Assembly (NCBI RefSeq): GCF_900104445.1
Contig: NZ_FNJI01000030.1
Location: 1-56,982, forward strand
Origin: Desulforhopalus singaporensis
Lineage (GTDB): Bacteria > Desulfobacterota > Desulfobulbia > Desulfobulbales > Desulfocapsaceae
DNA: 56,982 nt
Direction of reading: 5' to 3'
The notes beneath the pieces were generated by a model. It was not told where the DNA came from, made no database searches, and was given only the letters and a program-made list of their open reading frames with translations. Every line of letters begins with the position of its first letter. Within the stretch, counting starts at the first letter, position 1. Positions 47,463 through 56,084 of the stretch are shown here, piece by piece. Made by a program: the position numbers and the translations under genes.

Positions 47463-47708
47463 GAATATGTGCCTCCTTTTGGCGTAAGATCACAGCATCA
47501 CAGGCAACCTTTCACTGTCGGCACCCACTGCTGCGGATAAAAAAGTGGTAATAATCTATAAGATTTGTCTGGTGCAGCAAAAGAAAAGGGCAAGGAATGC
47601 GGTTTGGTGCAAAATTTACCTGAAAATAACCATGTCACTGATACGTAAAAAGCGGTTTTCCTGTTTTGCCAGGATCCAGGCTGATGCACACCAGATGTGG
47701 GAAAGATC

Positions 47709-48428
47709 TTAATCCACCAGTTCGTCCCGGAGATGGGTTACTGTGTTTTGGTAAAAACGGTCCTGGAGCTGTTGCCAGCGGCTCAAACCATGGGGTGAGG
47801 TTTTTGGGGTTGGGTTCTCTCCTATCCAGAGTCCGCGGTTGTTGAAGCTGTAGACAGGAATCAGGTCAGGACGCTGTGAAGCAGATAAAATTTCACGTTC
47901 GACATTATCCAAAACCAGCGGGTCACCATCTGTTGCCGAAAAATAATTCAGCACCATATGCGGTTGTTGTTGCCGCAGGGATTTTACATAGGCAAGACGC
48001 ATTTTCTCCTGGGGAACGTTCATCCTGCTGAGGGTAAAATATTTTGCTATGGCGAAGTCTTCGCAGTCGCCGCCATTATTGATCAGCATCTCCTGGGGTG
48101 TCGCCCAGTAATCCTCTGTGCCCCAGAGATATATGTCATCGATGAATTCGAGTTGATTGAAGAACAGGTTGACCAGTTCCAGCTTTTCCCGCACCGAAAC
48201 AGTGTATTTGTTCTTCATCAGCGCAAGCCAGCGGTTGATACGGGCCGCTGGGGTGTTGTCATCACTGCTTTTCTTTACAGCTGGTTTGGGCTCAATAACC
48301 GGAGGCAGAGGATGGTCAACTGGTTTTTTGCCGCAGCCGTTGAACAATAAAGGAAAAACCAGCATGAAAAATACGGTCGCAACGGTGTATCTTCTTGTCT
48401 TATGGAAACTACGCAATAACTTCACCAT
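47709..48428 (-). CDS. LapG-like transglutaminase-type cysteine protease, lipoprotein
   Basis: A 239-residue protein of the bacterial transglutaminase-like cysteine protease family. It has GGDCEDFAIAKY with Cys122, QPHMVL with His157 and LVLDN with Asp174 as the triad. In Pseudomonas, LapG cuts large adhesins off the surface when c-di-GMP falls, under control of LapD. Here a lipobox (LLFNGC, Cys32) suggests attachment as a lipoprotein, whereas known LapG is soluble in the periplasm. No LapD or adhesin gene is in the window. Confidence 0.82.
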   Translation of the reverse strand: MVKLLRSFHKTRRYTVATVFFMLVFPLLFNGCGKKPVDHPLPPVIEPKPAVKKSSDDNTPAARINRWLALMKNKYTVSVREKLELVNLFFNQLEFIDDIYLWGTEDYWATPQEMLINNGGDCEDFAIAKYFTLSRMNVPQEKMRLAYVKSLRQQQPHMVLNYFSATDGDPLVLDNVEREILSASQRPDLIPVYSFNNRGLWIGENPTPKTSPHGLSRWQQLQDRFYQNTVTHLRDELVD

Positions 48429-48465
48429 TTGTTGGCGTCATCTTGATAGCTGCTGCTGGCAGAAA

Positions 48466-49065
48466 TTACCTGCATTCCTTTTGGCTGAGAGTTTGCGCTA
48501 GATCTTTTCCCGCCTCATACGCCTGCTGCAGATAATCCTGTCTGTGCTCAATCTCTCCCTTGCGATCGACGCCGCGGCAAAGAACTGTTCTCCACAACTC
48601 AGCATCCAGGACGTCAAAAAAGTATTTTGTCGTGAGAATAGCCCCGTCGAATAGTTTTTTCCCTTCGGTAGCTCCGACCGAGATAAACAGTCCCTTGCGA
48701 CTATGTGGCTCCTGGCCCAGGGATTTCTTGTTGATCCAGTATTTTCTTACCCATAGAGACTGGCACCGATCCATGAAAATTTTGGTATGGGCACTGACGC
48801 TGTAGAAAAATATGGGTGAGGCCAGCATTATCCCTGAACTGGCTTCCAGTTTTTTCTCAATTTTAGGGAAATCGTCCTTGATTGCGCATTTGCCGGTCTG
48901 GATGCAGTTGTATATTTCAAGACAGGGTGAGATCTTGTAGTCGCGCAGAATGATTTCTTCCACCTCTGCGCCGTTTTCCCGGGCTCCGGCCACCGCTTGC
49001 CTGAGCAGGCCGGCGCTGTTTCCGTCACGTCGAGGACTTCCGTAAATAGCCGAAATGCGGACCAT
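48466..49065 (-). CDS. Flavodoxin-fold NAD(P)H-dependent FMN reductase-like protein
   Basis: A 199-residue flavoprotein opening with ISAIYGSPRRDGNSAGLL and carrying PIFFYSVSAHTKIFMDR, typical of NADPH-dependent FMN reductase-like proteins. Three cysteines (C-x5-C-x5-C near residues 48-60, in PCLEIYNCIQTGKC) recall the Isf motif, but one ligand short. An iron-sulfur cluster is therefore uncertain. Related to, but distinct from, the 40.5-kb flavoprotein. Confidence 0.8.
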   Translation of the reverse strand: MVRISAIYGSPRRDGNSAGLLRQAVAGARENGAEVEEIILRDYKISPCLEIYNCIQTGKCAIKDDFPKIEKKLEASSGIMLASPIFFYSVSAHTKIFMDRCQSLWVRKYWINKKSLGQEPHSRKGLFISVGATEGKKLFDGAILTTKYFFDVLDAELWRTVLCRGVDRKGEIEHRQDYLQQAYEAGKDLAQTLSQKECR

Positions 49066-49307
49066 ATCTCTCCTCTGTAATAGTTGTGTAAAAGCGCCTG
49101 AAAATCGACTGGTCTGAACAAAAACATTATGACATTTTTTTGTTTGGTGTCAATGGCCAGTTTGGCAAGAAATCGCGCACTTGTGCGTTGCGGTTATTTC
49201 TTGCCGCCCATAAGCGAAAAAATGGGAACGTCAACTGATAAAGCGATCAAAAGTATCAGCAGACCGCTTCTTTTAGTGAAGTTCTACGACAACTCACCTG
49301 TGACCGC

Positions 49308-49604
49308 TCAGAGCATAAACGGGGTGCTGTCGTCATATTTGGATAAATCTCTATCGATGGCGCTGAATATTTTCAGGATCTTATCTTTTGTTTCAATGGT
49401 GTTTTGTACTGTTTCCTGTTCGTCCAGTTCGCGGAGCTGGGCCGTGGCGGCTTCTATGGCGGCCTTGAGCTTATCTTTCTGGGCAATCAGGTCTGTCCGG
49501 TCGGTTGAGGGAGCTCTGACGGCAATCTCTTCGATTTTTTTAAGACCCTTCTGCCATTCCTCTATTTTTTCGTCGATAATATCGCGATAGGTTTGTGATT
49601 GCAT
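49308..49604 (-). CDS. Small helical, coiled-coil protein
   Basis: A 98-residue, highly charged protein. It begins MQSQTYRDIIDEKIEEW and is almost wholly alpha-helical, with a likely coiled coil over residues 10-75 (heptads rich in Lys, Glu, Ile and Leu). No signal peptide, membrane segment or known motif. Codon use is gene-like. Function unknown; it has no close partner in an operon. Confidence 0.6.
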   Translation of the reverse strand: MQSQTYRDIIDEKIEEWQKGLKKIEEIAVRAPSTDRTDLIAQKDKLKAAIEAATAQLRELDEQETVQNTIETKDKILKIFSAIDRDLSKYDDSTPFML

Positions 49605-49920
49605 ATGGATTCTCCGTTCTGGGTTTATAGAACTGTTTCACTTCGGGTGATCTCCCCAGCGCAACAAAATCTCTTGTTCTGCTGCTTGTATTATAAATCT
49701 TGATGGAGCTGCAGGTCAAAAAGAATTGCCAGGAATTTTCACGGGTAAGCCAACAAGCGTTAATAAATCCGGTTGGAGCCGGTCCGGATCAGGGGCCTGA
49801 ACGGTTTGCAGGAAGAAGGCGGCGGTTGACAGCGGCAACTGGGAGGGCGACAACGGCTATGGTCCTGTCGCGGGCACCAGCTGCTTTTTTCAAGACAGCC
49901 TTTGCCGGTGGAGAAACCGG
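49605..49920. other. Intergenic stretch without a recognised gene
   Basis: 316 bases between two small minus-strand genes. A 74-codon plus-strand frame here (49700-49924) has biased, non-protein-like composition and no ribosome site. I see no RNA gene, repeat or hairpin of note. Confidence 0.4.
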
Positions 49921-50175
49921 TTAATCCTGTGGGATATCCCCAAGGGATTTGGTGGTGCTTTCATACCGGTGGCCAGGCTGAAGATTGACGGAGTCGGTCA
50001 GCAGGGATATTGAATAGAGGCCTGCGGCCAAGACAACAGTAACCACCGTCAATTTCAGCATCAATGACGGCTTTTTCCAGATAAATACGGCGACCGTCAG
50101 CAGCAGAAGAAGAAAAACAAACTGGTTTCTCACCACAAAAGCAGACACATGCAGATAGAGTTGTTCGAGGGCCAT
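49921..50175 (-). CDS. Small two-helix membrane protein
   Basis: An 84-residue protein with two hydrophobic helices (about 16-33 and 37-59) separated by a KKPS turn. The polar C-terminal tail ends in PQD. No family recognised. The ATG at 50175 has a GGGAGG site upstream, which supports expression. Confidence 0.6.
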   Translation of the reverse strand: MALEQLYLHVSAFVVRNQFVFLLLLLTVAVFIWKKPSLMLKLTVVTVVLAAGLYSISLLTDSVNLQPGHRYESTTKSLGDIPQD

Positions 50176-50469
50176 GGCGTATTTTTTTAAGGGAGGATTG
50201 GACTATTTTACGGTGCAGAAATTGCTTACCAGAACCGGATCTTACCATAAAATGCGGTAAAAAAAAATGTCTATACGGCTGTTGCCTTGATGCAACGTGT
50301 ATCGGGGTGTGTCATCTGAAACAGCGCCGGATTGTATCCGGCCGCCGTTTCGTTGTGGCTGCAGCTTTTTCGGTACTACTGCAACCAATCTGTACCGGGA
50401 TTGTCCTTGACCCTTGGCAATAGGTCAGGGAAGGGAGGGAGGTCTTTGGTATCCCGGCCGCTTGATGGT
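50176..50469. other. Intergenic region with two small dyads
   Basis: About 290 bases downstream of the 50.5-kb gene. GCCGGAT/ATCCGGC (50326-50342, 3-base loop) and CGGTAC/GTACCG (50371-50397) are candidate transcription-end structures for that minus-strand gene. Nothing else is recognised. Confidence 0.4.
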
Positions 50470-50673
50470 TCAGTTGAAAACCCGGTGAAGCTGGTTTAGT
50501 TTATGAAAAGTGTCGAGATCATCGACCCAGGAGTTGTTCCTGTTCCGGGTTATTATGACGTAGTTGTGATCCGGCGTTTTAATCCTGGTTCCTCCACTTG
50601 TGCTTATGGCGCAGCTCTGGGAGTGGTTGGGGACGGCGGTGCTGATTTCTGACAACAACGGGTTATCTGACAT
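50470..50673 (-). CDS. Small protein of unknown function, 67 residues
   Basis: Short cytoplasmic protein starting at ATG 50673, six bases after a strong GAGGAG site; the in-frame start at 50709 lacks such support. The N-terminal third is Ser/Thr/Asn-rich, the centre reads GGTRIKTPDHNYVIITRNRN, and the end is basic and helical. No known family. A perfect palindrome lies about 87 bases upstream, suggesting specific regulation. Confidence 0.55.
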   Translation of the reverse strand: MSDNPLLSEISTAVPNHSQSCAISTSGGTRIKTPDHNYVIITRNRNNSWVDDLDTFHKLNQLHRVFN

Positions 50674-50759
50674 GGCGTTCTCCTCAGATGAAGTATTTTT
50701 ACACACCACTCATACTACGGGAGACAATTGAAAGAGTAAATTGAGGAGAATAACAAGGT

Positions 50760-50783
50760 ATTATAGGTATATTTACCTATAAT
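50760..50783. promoter_or_regulatory. 24-bp inverted repeat, probable operator
   Basis: ATTATAGGTA (50760-50769) and TACCTATAAT (50774-50783) form a perfect dyad with a 4-base centre. Its AT-rich ends and location 87 bases before the small 50.5-kb gene fit a dimeric repressor site. No candidate regulator is encoded next to it. Confidence 0.45.
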
Positions 50784-50889
50784 GTGTCAAAATAATATGC
50801 AGTTTCAAAGTGTTGCATGTTGGTGAAAAAATAAAAAAAGAAAATCAAGGTGAATATTTTTTTTCCTGACAACCGGGCGATGTCCTGTT

Positions 50890-51498
50890 TCAGGCTGACC
50901 GGAGCAGTGCCACAAGTTGACCGTAATAGTGCAGCGTTAATTTTCCTGCGGAGTCGATATCTGTGCCAAGAGCCACGAATCCGTGATCTTTGAGCAGAAA
51001 AAAACTGTACCCCTCAAGCGCTAGTTCCAGACCGGACCGGGCGAGTTCTCTGGTGCCGTAGTCAAAAAAATTCCGGGTAACCGGAATGCCGAGTTGCTCA
51101 GCCCTCATGTTGAGCAGAAAACAGTGGCCGTGCAGGATTGCATTGACCCGTGGCAGCGATTGATAGAGATACTGGTGTAGAAAACTCTCGGAGGAAGGTG
51201 TTGCAACCCCTTCTGTAAGAAAAGTTCCGGATTCTTCAGCATAGCCTACTATATGGCTGTACGCGTTTACGTCGAGCGTGGCTGAAGGAGTCATGCCGGA
51301 GCGTGTGATGATGAAGCTGGTTTCACCGGTTCGGTATGAAGAGTTTCCGTATGTGCCGCCCGTATGAGCGGGAGCAAGGCCGAGTTCGGCGAAGAGGTAT
51401 GCCCAGTAGTTGAGTCGGTTAAGCCTGGTATCGTACTGATAGGTTTTTTTCCGGGAGCGATAGGTAAATTTTACTCCTTGGTACTGTTCTGTTGTCAT
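50890..51498 (-). CDS. Class II aldolase/adducin-family protein
   Basis: A 202-residue protein with the zinc-binding layout of fuculose-phosphate-type aldolases: HGH in ILHGHCF and a later His in LKDHGF. An acidic residue sits in PSSESFLHQ. Small substrates such as sugar phosphates or methylthioribulose phosphate are handled by relatives, but which one applies here is unclear. It is 132 bases after the T-protein/SHMT fusion on the same strand and could be co-transcribed. Confidence 0.8.
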   Translation of the reverse strand: MTTEQYQGVKFTYRSRKKTYQYDTRLNRLNYWAYLFAELGLAPAHTGGTYGNSSYRTGETSFIITRSGMTPSATLDVNAYSHIVGYAEESGTFLTEGVATPSSESFLHQYLYQSLPRVNAILHGHCFLLNMRAEQLGIPVTRNFFDYGTRELARSGLELALEGYSFFLLKDHGFVALGTDIDSAGKLTLHYYGQLVALLRSA

Positions 51499-51630
51499 GG
51501 GTGTGCGTTTTGTTGAAAATGGCGGCGTTGGGCCATGGAGTCGGGTAGAGAGCGGTCAACGGTACGGGGGCGATTGTTCGGGCGATGCAGGGGAGCGTAC
51601 TGCATCGCCCGGATTCACGCGCCAGAAATA

Positions 51631-54282
51631 TTATCCCATAAGCTGTGACAATTGCTCTGTCAATCCATCCAGTTCATCGTTTTTGAAGCAGAATTGCATT
51701 TCAAGAAATTTCTGCCTGAACTGTGCAACTTCTGTCTTCACGGTATTGTTATGGCGTATAACGTCTACAAAAAGCTGGGCGAGTTCCTGGAAATCGGTTT
51801 CTTTCATGCCGAACCGGGTCATTTCGCTTACACCTATACGCAAGGCGCCTGACGCGGTAAAACCTTCTTCCTCAGGAGTTGCCTGATAGTTGACGATGAT
51901 GTTGTTTTTCTCAAGGCGGGTTGCGATTTCGGGACCTTTGGTGTAGCCGACATGCACGATAACCTGGTGGGTGTGGGTAAATGAGTCTTCCGGGTCTCCG
52001 GCCACGCTGAAACCCGCATCGCTAAGGGCCCTGGCAAAGGCTTTGGCGTTGCTGAGAACCTGTTGCTGATATTCATCCTTGAAATGGTTCATCTCATAGG
52101 CGGCGGCCAGAAGGCCGAGCATGGTGCCAAGGTGATGATTGCTGACGCTGCCCGGAAAAGTTCGTCTTTCAATAGTCTCCCAGAAAGCGTATTGAGGATC
52201 GTGCTCCTCGAAGTTGCCGGCGACAATACCTCGCTGGGTACCGAAAAAGGTTTTGTGGGTAGAGCCGGTAACGAGATCCGCCCCCTCTTGAAAGGGCTGT
52301 TGGAAGTGTGGGCCTGCCAACCCGAGAACGTGGGCCATATCGTACATGATAACGCAGGGTATCTCCAGAGCGTCGACCATCTCGCGAACCTGAGCCACCG
52401 GTTCGGGATAGATGGTCATGCTTTTCCCGAAAATGATGAGTTCCGGCCTGTGGATTTCGATAATATCTTTTAAGGCAGCAATATCGATTTTGTAGGGATT
52501 ATTCTTTAATACGGGAAAATTGACAACCGCGGGGCGGTCTGTCCGGGGATCCCTGGCGACAAAGTCTCTTAAGGCGCCCATGGGTTGTGCGCTCAGGTGG
52601 CCGCCGTTGAGGATATGGTTGTTGATGATCTTGCGTATCCTTCTCTGTTCACTTTTTCGATCGGCTCTGTTGAGATAATCCACTAGCGCGCTGAAAACGG
52701 CTGTGTTGGCCATCTGGCCGGAAATCAGGCGGGTCTCGACGTTGCGGCAATGCAGGTATTTGCTGAGCTCATCGGCCAGTAGATTCTCTACCTCCCGAAT
52801 AAAACCGGTGCCCTGGTAATAGAAAACTTCCTTGTCGAAAAAAGCTTTTACTTTTTTATGCTCGGCGTACCTCCCGGCAGGATCAGCAATGGACAGCATC
52901 GCCCCGATTCTGGAAACTGACTGTTCAGAAGGGATAAGGTTGATACATTGCTGTTGCCGCCATCTGGTGTTGGCAATGGTTTTATCTATTAGCGAGGTAA
53001 GTTTTTTTATTGTCTCCTGTTCCTTGTTGTCGCTTTTTTCCGGCAGGGACAGCTGGTTCCACAAAACAGCACGGGAGTGGGGCGGCGCATCGGTTCGCAT
53101 ATGATATGGGACCACGACGCTTTTGAGAAATTTTTTCCTGACCTTGATCTCAAGTTCCTCGCCCCGTGATGTGTCTGAGTCGATCAGGACCAGACAGATT
53201 GATCTCCTGTCGTTTTCTTCACTATAGCCCGAGGCGATGCCTTCCCCGGTAACTTTCCAGTAGGGTACCGAGGTCCCGCTGGTGACGTGACCGATAAGTT
53301 TGTTGTTTTTGTAAACTTCATCTCCCGCCCTGGCGATACCCTTGTCCGTGATCGCCAGGGGCAGGATGATTCGTGGCAGTGCTGATTTTTTAGAATAATC
53401 AAAAGCGACAATTTTCTTGAAGGCAGAAAACTGTTCCAGTAGGGAATCGCGTCCGATGAAGTCCTTTTTCTCTTTTGAAAAGCTGACTGCAAATTTTGCC
53501 AGCGGGCAGGCGAAGATAGGAATTGGGTGATTTTCGGCATCAACTCCGAATTCGTGGCCGTACAAGGGAAGGCAGGCCTCAAGCCGCAAGGTGTCCCTTG
53601 CTCCGAGACCAACAGGCTGGACACCTTTTGCCAGAAGCATGTCCCAAACCTCAAGCGCGTCAGTTTGTTCGATAAACAGTTCAAAGCCGATAGGCTCACC
53701 GGTATACCCTGTTCTGGCAAGGTTCACCGGTATTTCCTTGAGACAAACACTGCTGAGACTGTTTCGCGCCGGTATGGGAAGATGGCCGGAGGTAATCAGG
53801 TCCGAGAGTATCTCTTTTGCTTTTGGGCCCTGCAAACTGAGCATCGCGCTTTCGAAGGTGCGGTCGGTAAGGGACAGATCGGGAAAATTTCCGCTTTGTT
53901 CAAGAAAATGATCCCAGTCCTTTTCCCTGTTGGAGGCATTCACCACCAGGATATACCGGTCTTCGTCAAACCTGTAGAGATACGCGTCGTCAAGAGCATG
54001 GCCGTCACTGTCGGAGATGATCGTGTATTGACTTTCGCCAACGTTGAGTGCCGCACCATTGTTGGTGAGAACGTATTGAAGAAAGGGCAGTGCATCGGGG
54101 CCGGAAATGGCGAACCTTCCCATGTGGGAGACGTCAAACAATCCAGCATTTCTTCGGGTCGCGAGATGTTCCTGCAATACTCCCGCCGGGTAATTGACAG
54201 GCATCTCCCATCCGCCGAAATCGACCATTTTAGCTCCTAGCCCGCGATGCTTTTCGTTGAAGAAAGTCTTCAGTAAATCCAT
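51631..54282 (-). CDS. Fusion of glycine-cleavage T-protein and serine hydroxymethyltransferase
   Basis: 883 residues joining two folate enzymes. Residues 1 to about 405 are aminomethyltransferase GcvT (KMVDFGGWEMPV, DVSHMGRF, ALDDAYLYR, GLGARDTLRLEA, RKKF). After a short linker, residues 423-883 form an SHMT with PLP lysine K677 in TGSTHKTFFGTQRG and INLIPSEQ near its start. The SHMT half is divergent: the usual HGGHLTHG region reads NGGHLSAQ after an insertion. Methylene-THF made or used by T-protein could pass straight to serine formation. Start ATG 54282 follows AGGAG. The upstream gene, 39 bases away, is serine dehydratase. Confidence 0.94.
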   Translation of the reverse strand: MDLLKTFFNEKHRGLGAKMVDFGGWEMPVNYPAGVLQEHLATRRNAGLFDVSHMGRFAISGPDALPFLQYVLTNNGAALNVGESQYTIISDSDGHALDDAYLYRFDEDRYILVVNASNREKDWDHFLEQSGNFPDLSLTDRTFESAMLSLQGPKAKEILSDLITSGHLPIPARNSLSSVCLKEIPVNLARTGYTGEPIGFELFIEQTDALEVWDMLLAKGVQPVGLGARDTLRLEACLPLYGHEFGVDAENHPIPIFACPLAKFAVSFSKEKKDFIGRDSLLEQFSAFKKIVAFDYSKKSALPRIILPLAITDKGIARAGDEVYKNNKLIGHVTSGTSVPYWKVTGEGIASGYSEENDRRSICLVLIDSDTSRGEELEIKVRKKFLKSVVVPYHMRTDAPPHSRAVLWNQLSLPEKSDNKEQETIKKLTSLIDKTIANTRWRQQQCINLIPSEQSVSRIGAMLSIADPAGRYAEHKKVKAFFDKEVFYYQGTGFIREVENLLADELSKYLHCRNVETRLISGQMANTAVFSALVDYLNRADRKSEQRRIRKIINNHILNGGHLSAQPMGALRDFVARDPRTDRPAVVNFPVLKNNPYKIDIAALKDIIEIHRPELIIFGKSMTIYPEPVAQVREMVDALEIPCVIMYDMAHVLGLAGPHFQQPFQEGADLVTGSTHKTFFGTQRGIVAGNFEEHDPQYAFWETIERRTFPGSVSNHHLGTMLGLLAAAYEMNHFKDEYQQQVLSNAKAFARALSDAGFSVAGDPEDSFTHTHQVIVHVGYTKGPEIATRLEKNNIIVNYQATPEEEGFTASGALRIGVSEMTRFGMKETDFQELAQLFVDVIRHNNTVKTEVAQFRQKFLEMQFCFKNDELDGLTEQLSQLMG

Positions 54283-54321
54283 TGATTTTGCTCCTGCTCA
54301 CTTTAAGTTGTCTACTTCCGG

Positions 54322-55530
54322 TTAACTCTTTTTCTCTTTCCTGTATACCTTTGCCAAGCCGGCAGCGGAAGTTTCACGGTATAACGATGGGATGGCCTGT
54401 CCTGTCTCCTTCATTACTCTGGTGACATCGTCAAAACTGATTTTGTGGTTGCCGTCGGTCAGCAGGGCAAAGTGACAACAACTCAATGCCCGGGTGGCGG
54501 CATGGGCGTTTCTTTCAATGCACGGAATCTGCACAAGACCGTCCACCGGATCGCAGGTGAGCCCCAGGTGATGTTCAAGGCCCATTTCCGCCGCGTATTC
54601 GATCTGCCGGACTGAACCTCCCATAACCTGGGTTGCCGCAGCGGCAGCCATGGCACATGCGGTTCCGACCTCTCCCTGGCAGCCGACCTCGGCACCTGAG
54701 ATGGAACCGTTGTGTTTGACCAGGTTTCCAACAAGTCCGGCGGTGGCAAGCGCTCTTGCCACATCGGACGAAGACAGCCGCATGGTCTGGGTCAGATAGT
54801 ACAAGACCGCCGGGACGACTCCGCAGGCACCGCAGGTCGGCGCGGTGACGATAGTTCCGCCGGTAGCGTTTTCTTCCGCCACCGCATATGCGTAGGCGGC
54901 AAGAAAACCATCCTGGCCGAATTCTTTTTTCAACATCTTGGTCTTGCTGTAAAGCGATTTGGCTTTTCTCGCAAGGCCAAGTCCGCCCGGTAAAGTGCCT
55001 TCGGTAGCAATCCCTTTTTTAAGGGATGTTTTCATGGTTTGCCAGATCTCTTCGAGAAAATCATACAGCTGCTCCCCTTCACAGGATTCGACGTAGGACC
55101 AGAATGACTGACCGCTTTGGTGGCAGTGATCAAGGATAGTGTCCATGGTGGTGAGGGGATAGATACTGCTGGAGTCATCCTTGGAGTCCTTGTCGCTCAA
55201 CGCCCCGCCTCCCACACTGTACACTTCCCAGCTGCCAAGAAGTCTTTCCTTGTCATCGACGGCCTCAAAGAGCATACCGTTTGGATGCAGGGGCAGTACT
55301 TCTTCTTCTTTCCATAAGATCTCAAAAGAGCGTGCCCCCATCTCTTTTGCTATTGCCTTGTCGGTAAGGTGTCCTTTGCCCGTTGCAGCGAGACTTGCAA
55401 ATAATGTAATCCGGTAATGACAACCGTCCGGCCATCTGGCCAAAAAGATCCTGGTCGCCCTGGACGGCGCCATGGTATGACTGCTTGATGGCCCCGTGCC
55501 CACTCGATATAATTTTCTTATTGTATCCAT
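54322..55530 (-). CDS. sdaA: L-serine ammonia-lyase, iron-sulfur type
   Basis: Converts L-serine to pyruvate and ammonia using a [4Fe-4S] cluster. The single chain holds the N-terminal beta domain (GPSSSHTMAP) and the alpha domain with GGTIVTAPTCGACGV and late cysteines near LSCCHF. ATG 55530 is preferred: the alternative GTG at 55554 overlaps its AAAGAGG ribosome site. This gives 402 residues. It is the first gene of an operon with the GcvT-SHMT fusion, so serine made there can flow to pyruvate. Confidence 0.93.
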   Translation of the reverse strand: MDTIRKLYRVGTGPSSSHTMAPSRATRIFLARWPDGCHYRITLFASLAATGKGHLTDKAIAKEMGARSFEILWKEEEVLPLHPNGMLFEAVDDKERLLGSWEVYSVGGGALSDKDSKDDSSSIYPLTTMDTILDHCHQSGQSFWSYVESCEGEQLYDFLEEIWQTMKTSLKKGIATEGTLPGGLGLARKAKSLYSKTKMLKKEFGQDGFLAAYAYAVAEENATGGTIVTAPTCGACGVVPAVLYYLTQTMRLSSSDVARALATAGLVGNLVKHNGSISGAEVGCQGEVGTACAMAAAAATQVMGGSVRQIEYAAEMGLEHHLGLTCDPVDGLVQIPCIERNAHAATRALSCCHFALLTDGNHKISFDDVTRVMKETGQAIPSLYRETSAAGLAKVYRKEKKS

Positions 55531-55554
55531 GTACGGGTATTGCCTCTTTTCCAC

Positions 55555-56084
55555 TGATCAGATGCGATAAGGTCGCAGGTGTAACTATTCACTTATTTCG
55601 TTACCCCTGACTCCAGCGTTTGTTCTACTCGTTGTTTATGAAAGTAAACCGCAAAAAGATCTTTTCCTGCAATAAGTTTCAACATATTGAGGAAAATCCG
55701 CCTGTTTTTAGTCGTTTTTGAAGTTATTGCAGCTTTATCAAAAAAAATGGAAAAAACGGGGCCGAGAGAGGCTGGTCGTAGGGTGCATTGCCGGGCCGGT
55801 TATTGTCGAAATACTCTTTGCGTATCCGGATAAGAATGGATAATGGAAGGGAGAAAAAATTTGGTCTTGATACGGTCGCAGGGTGATATGGGCCTGTGAA
55901 CTTAAATTGAACCCGCCGATTTGGAAAATAATTTTTTATTTCACCATATCGGTCTTTATATCTTGCACGACAGGGTGTAAGGCAACTCTTTGTAACAGTT
56001 GGTCCTCTTTAACTTCCTATAGCCCGGCAGAAGAAGAAACCGGGATACAGGAAAAGAATAAAAACTACAGATTATTTTCAGCTG
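55555..56084. promoter_or_regulatory. Upstream region of sdaA with repeated GGTCGYAGG motif
   Basis: 530 bases without a convincing gene. The motif GGTCG(C/T)AGG(G)TG occurs three times in the same orientation at 55571, 55774 and 55874, the last two exactly 100 bases apart. A 70-codon plus-strand frame (55883-56095, GTG start) lacks family features. No glycine riboswitch consensus was recognised on the minus strand. Confidence 0.3.

Noticed and set aside
55555-56000. Glycine riboswitch before sdaA and the GcvT-SHMT gene
   Set aside because: The minus-strand leader lacks the conserved glycine aptamer segments that I would expect.
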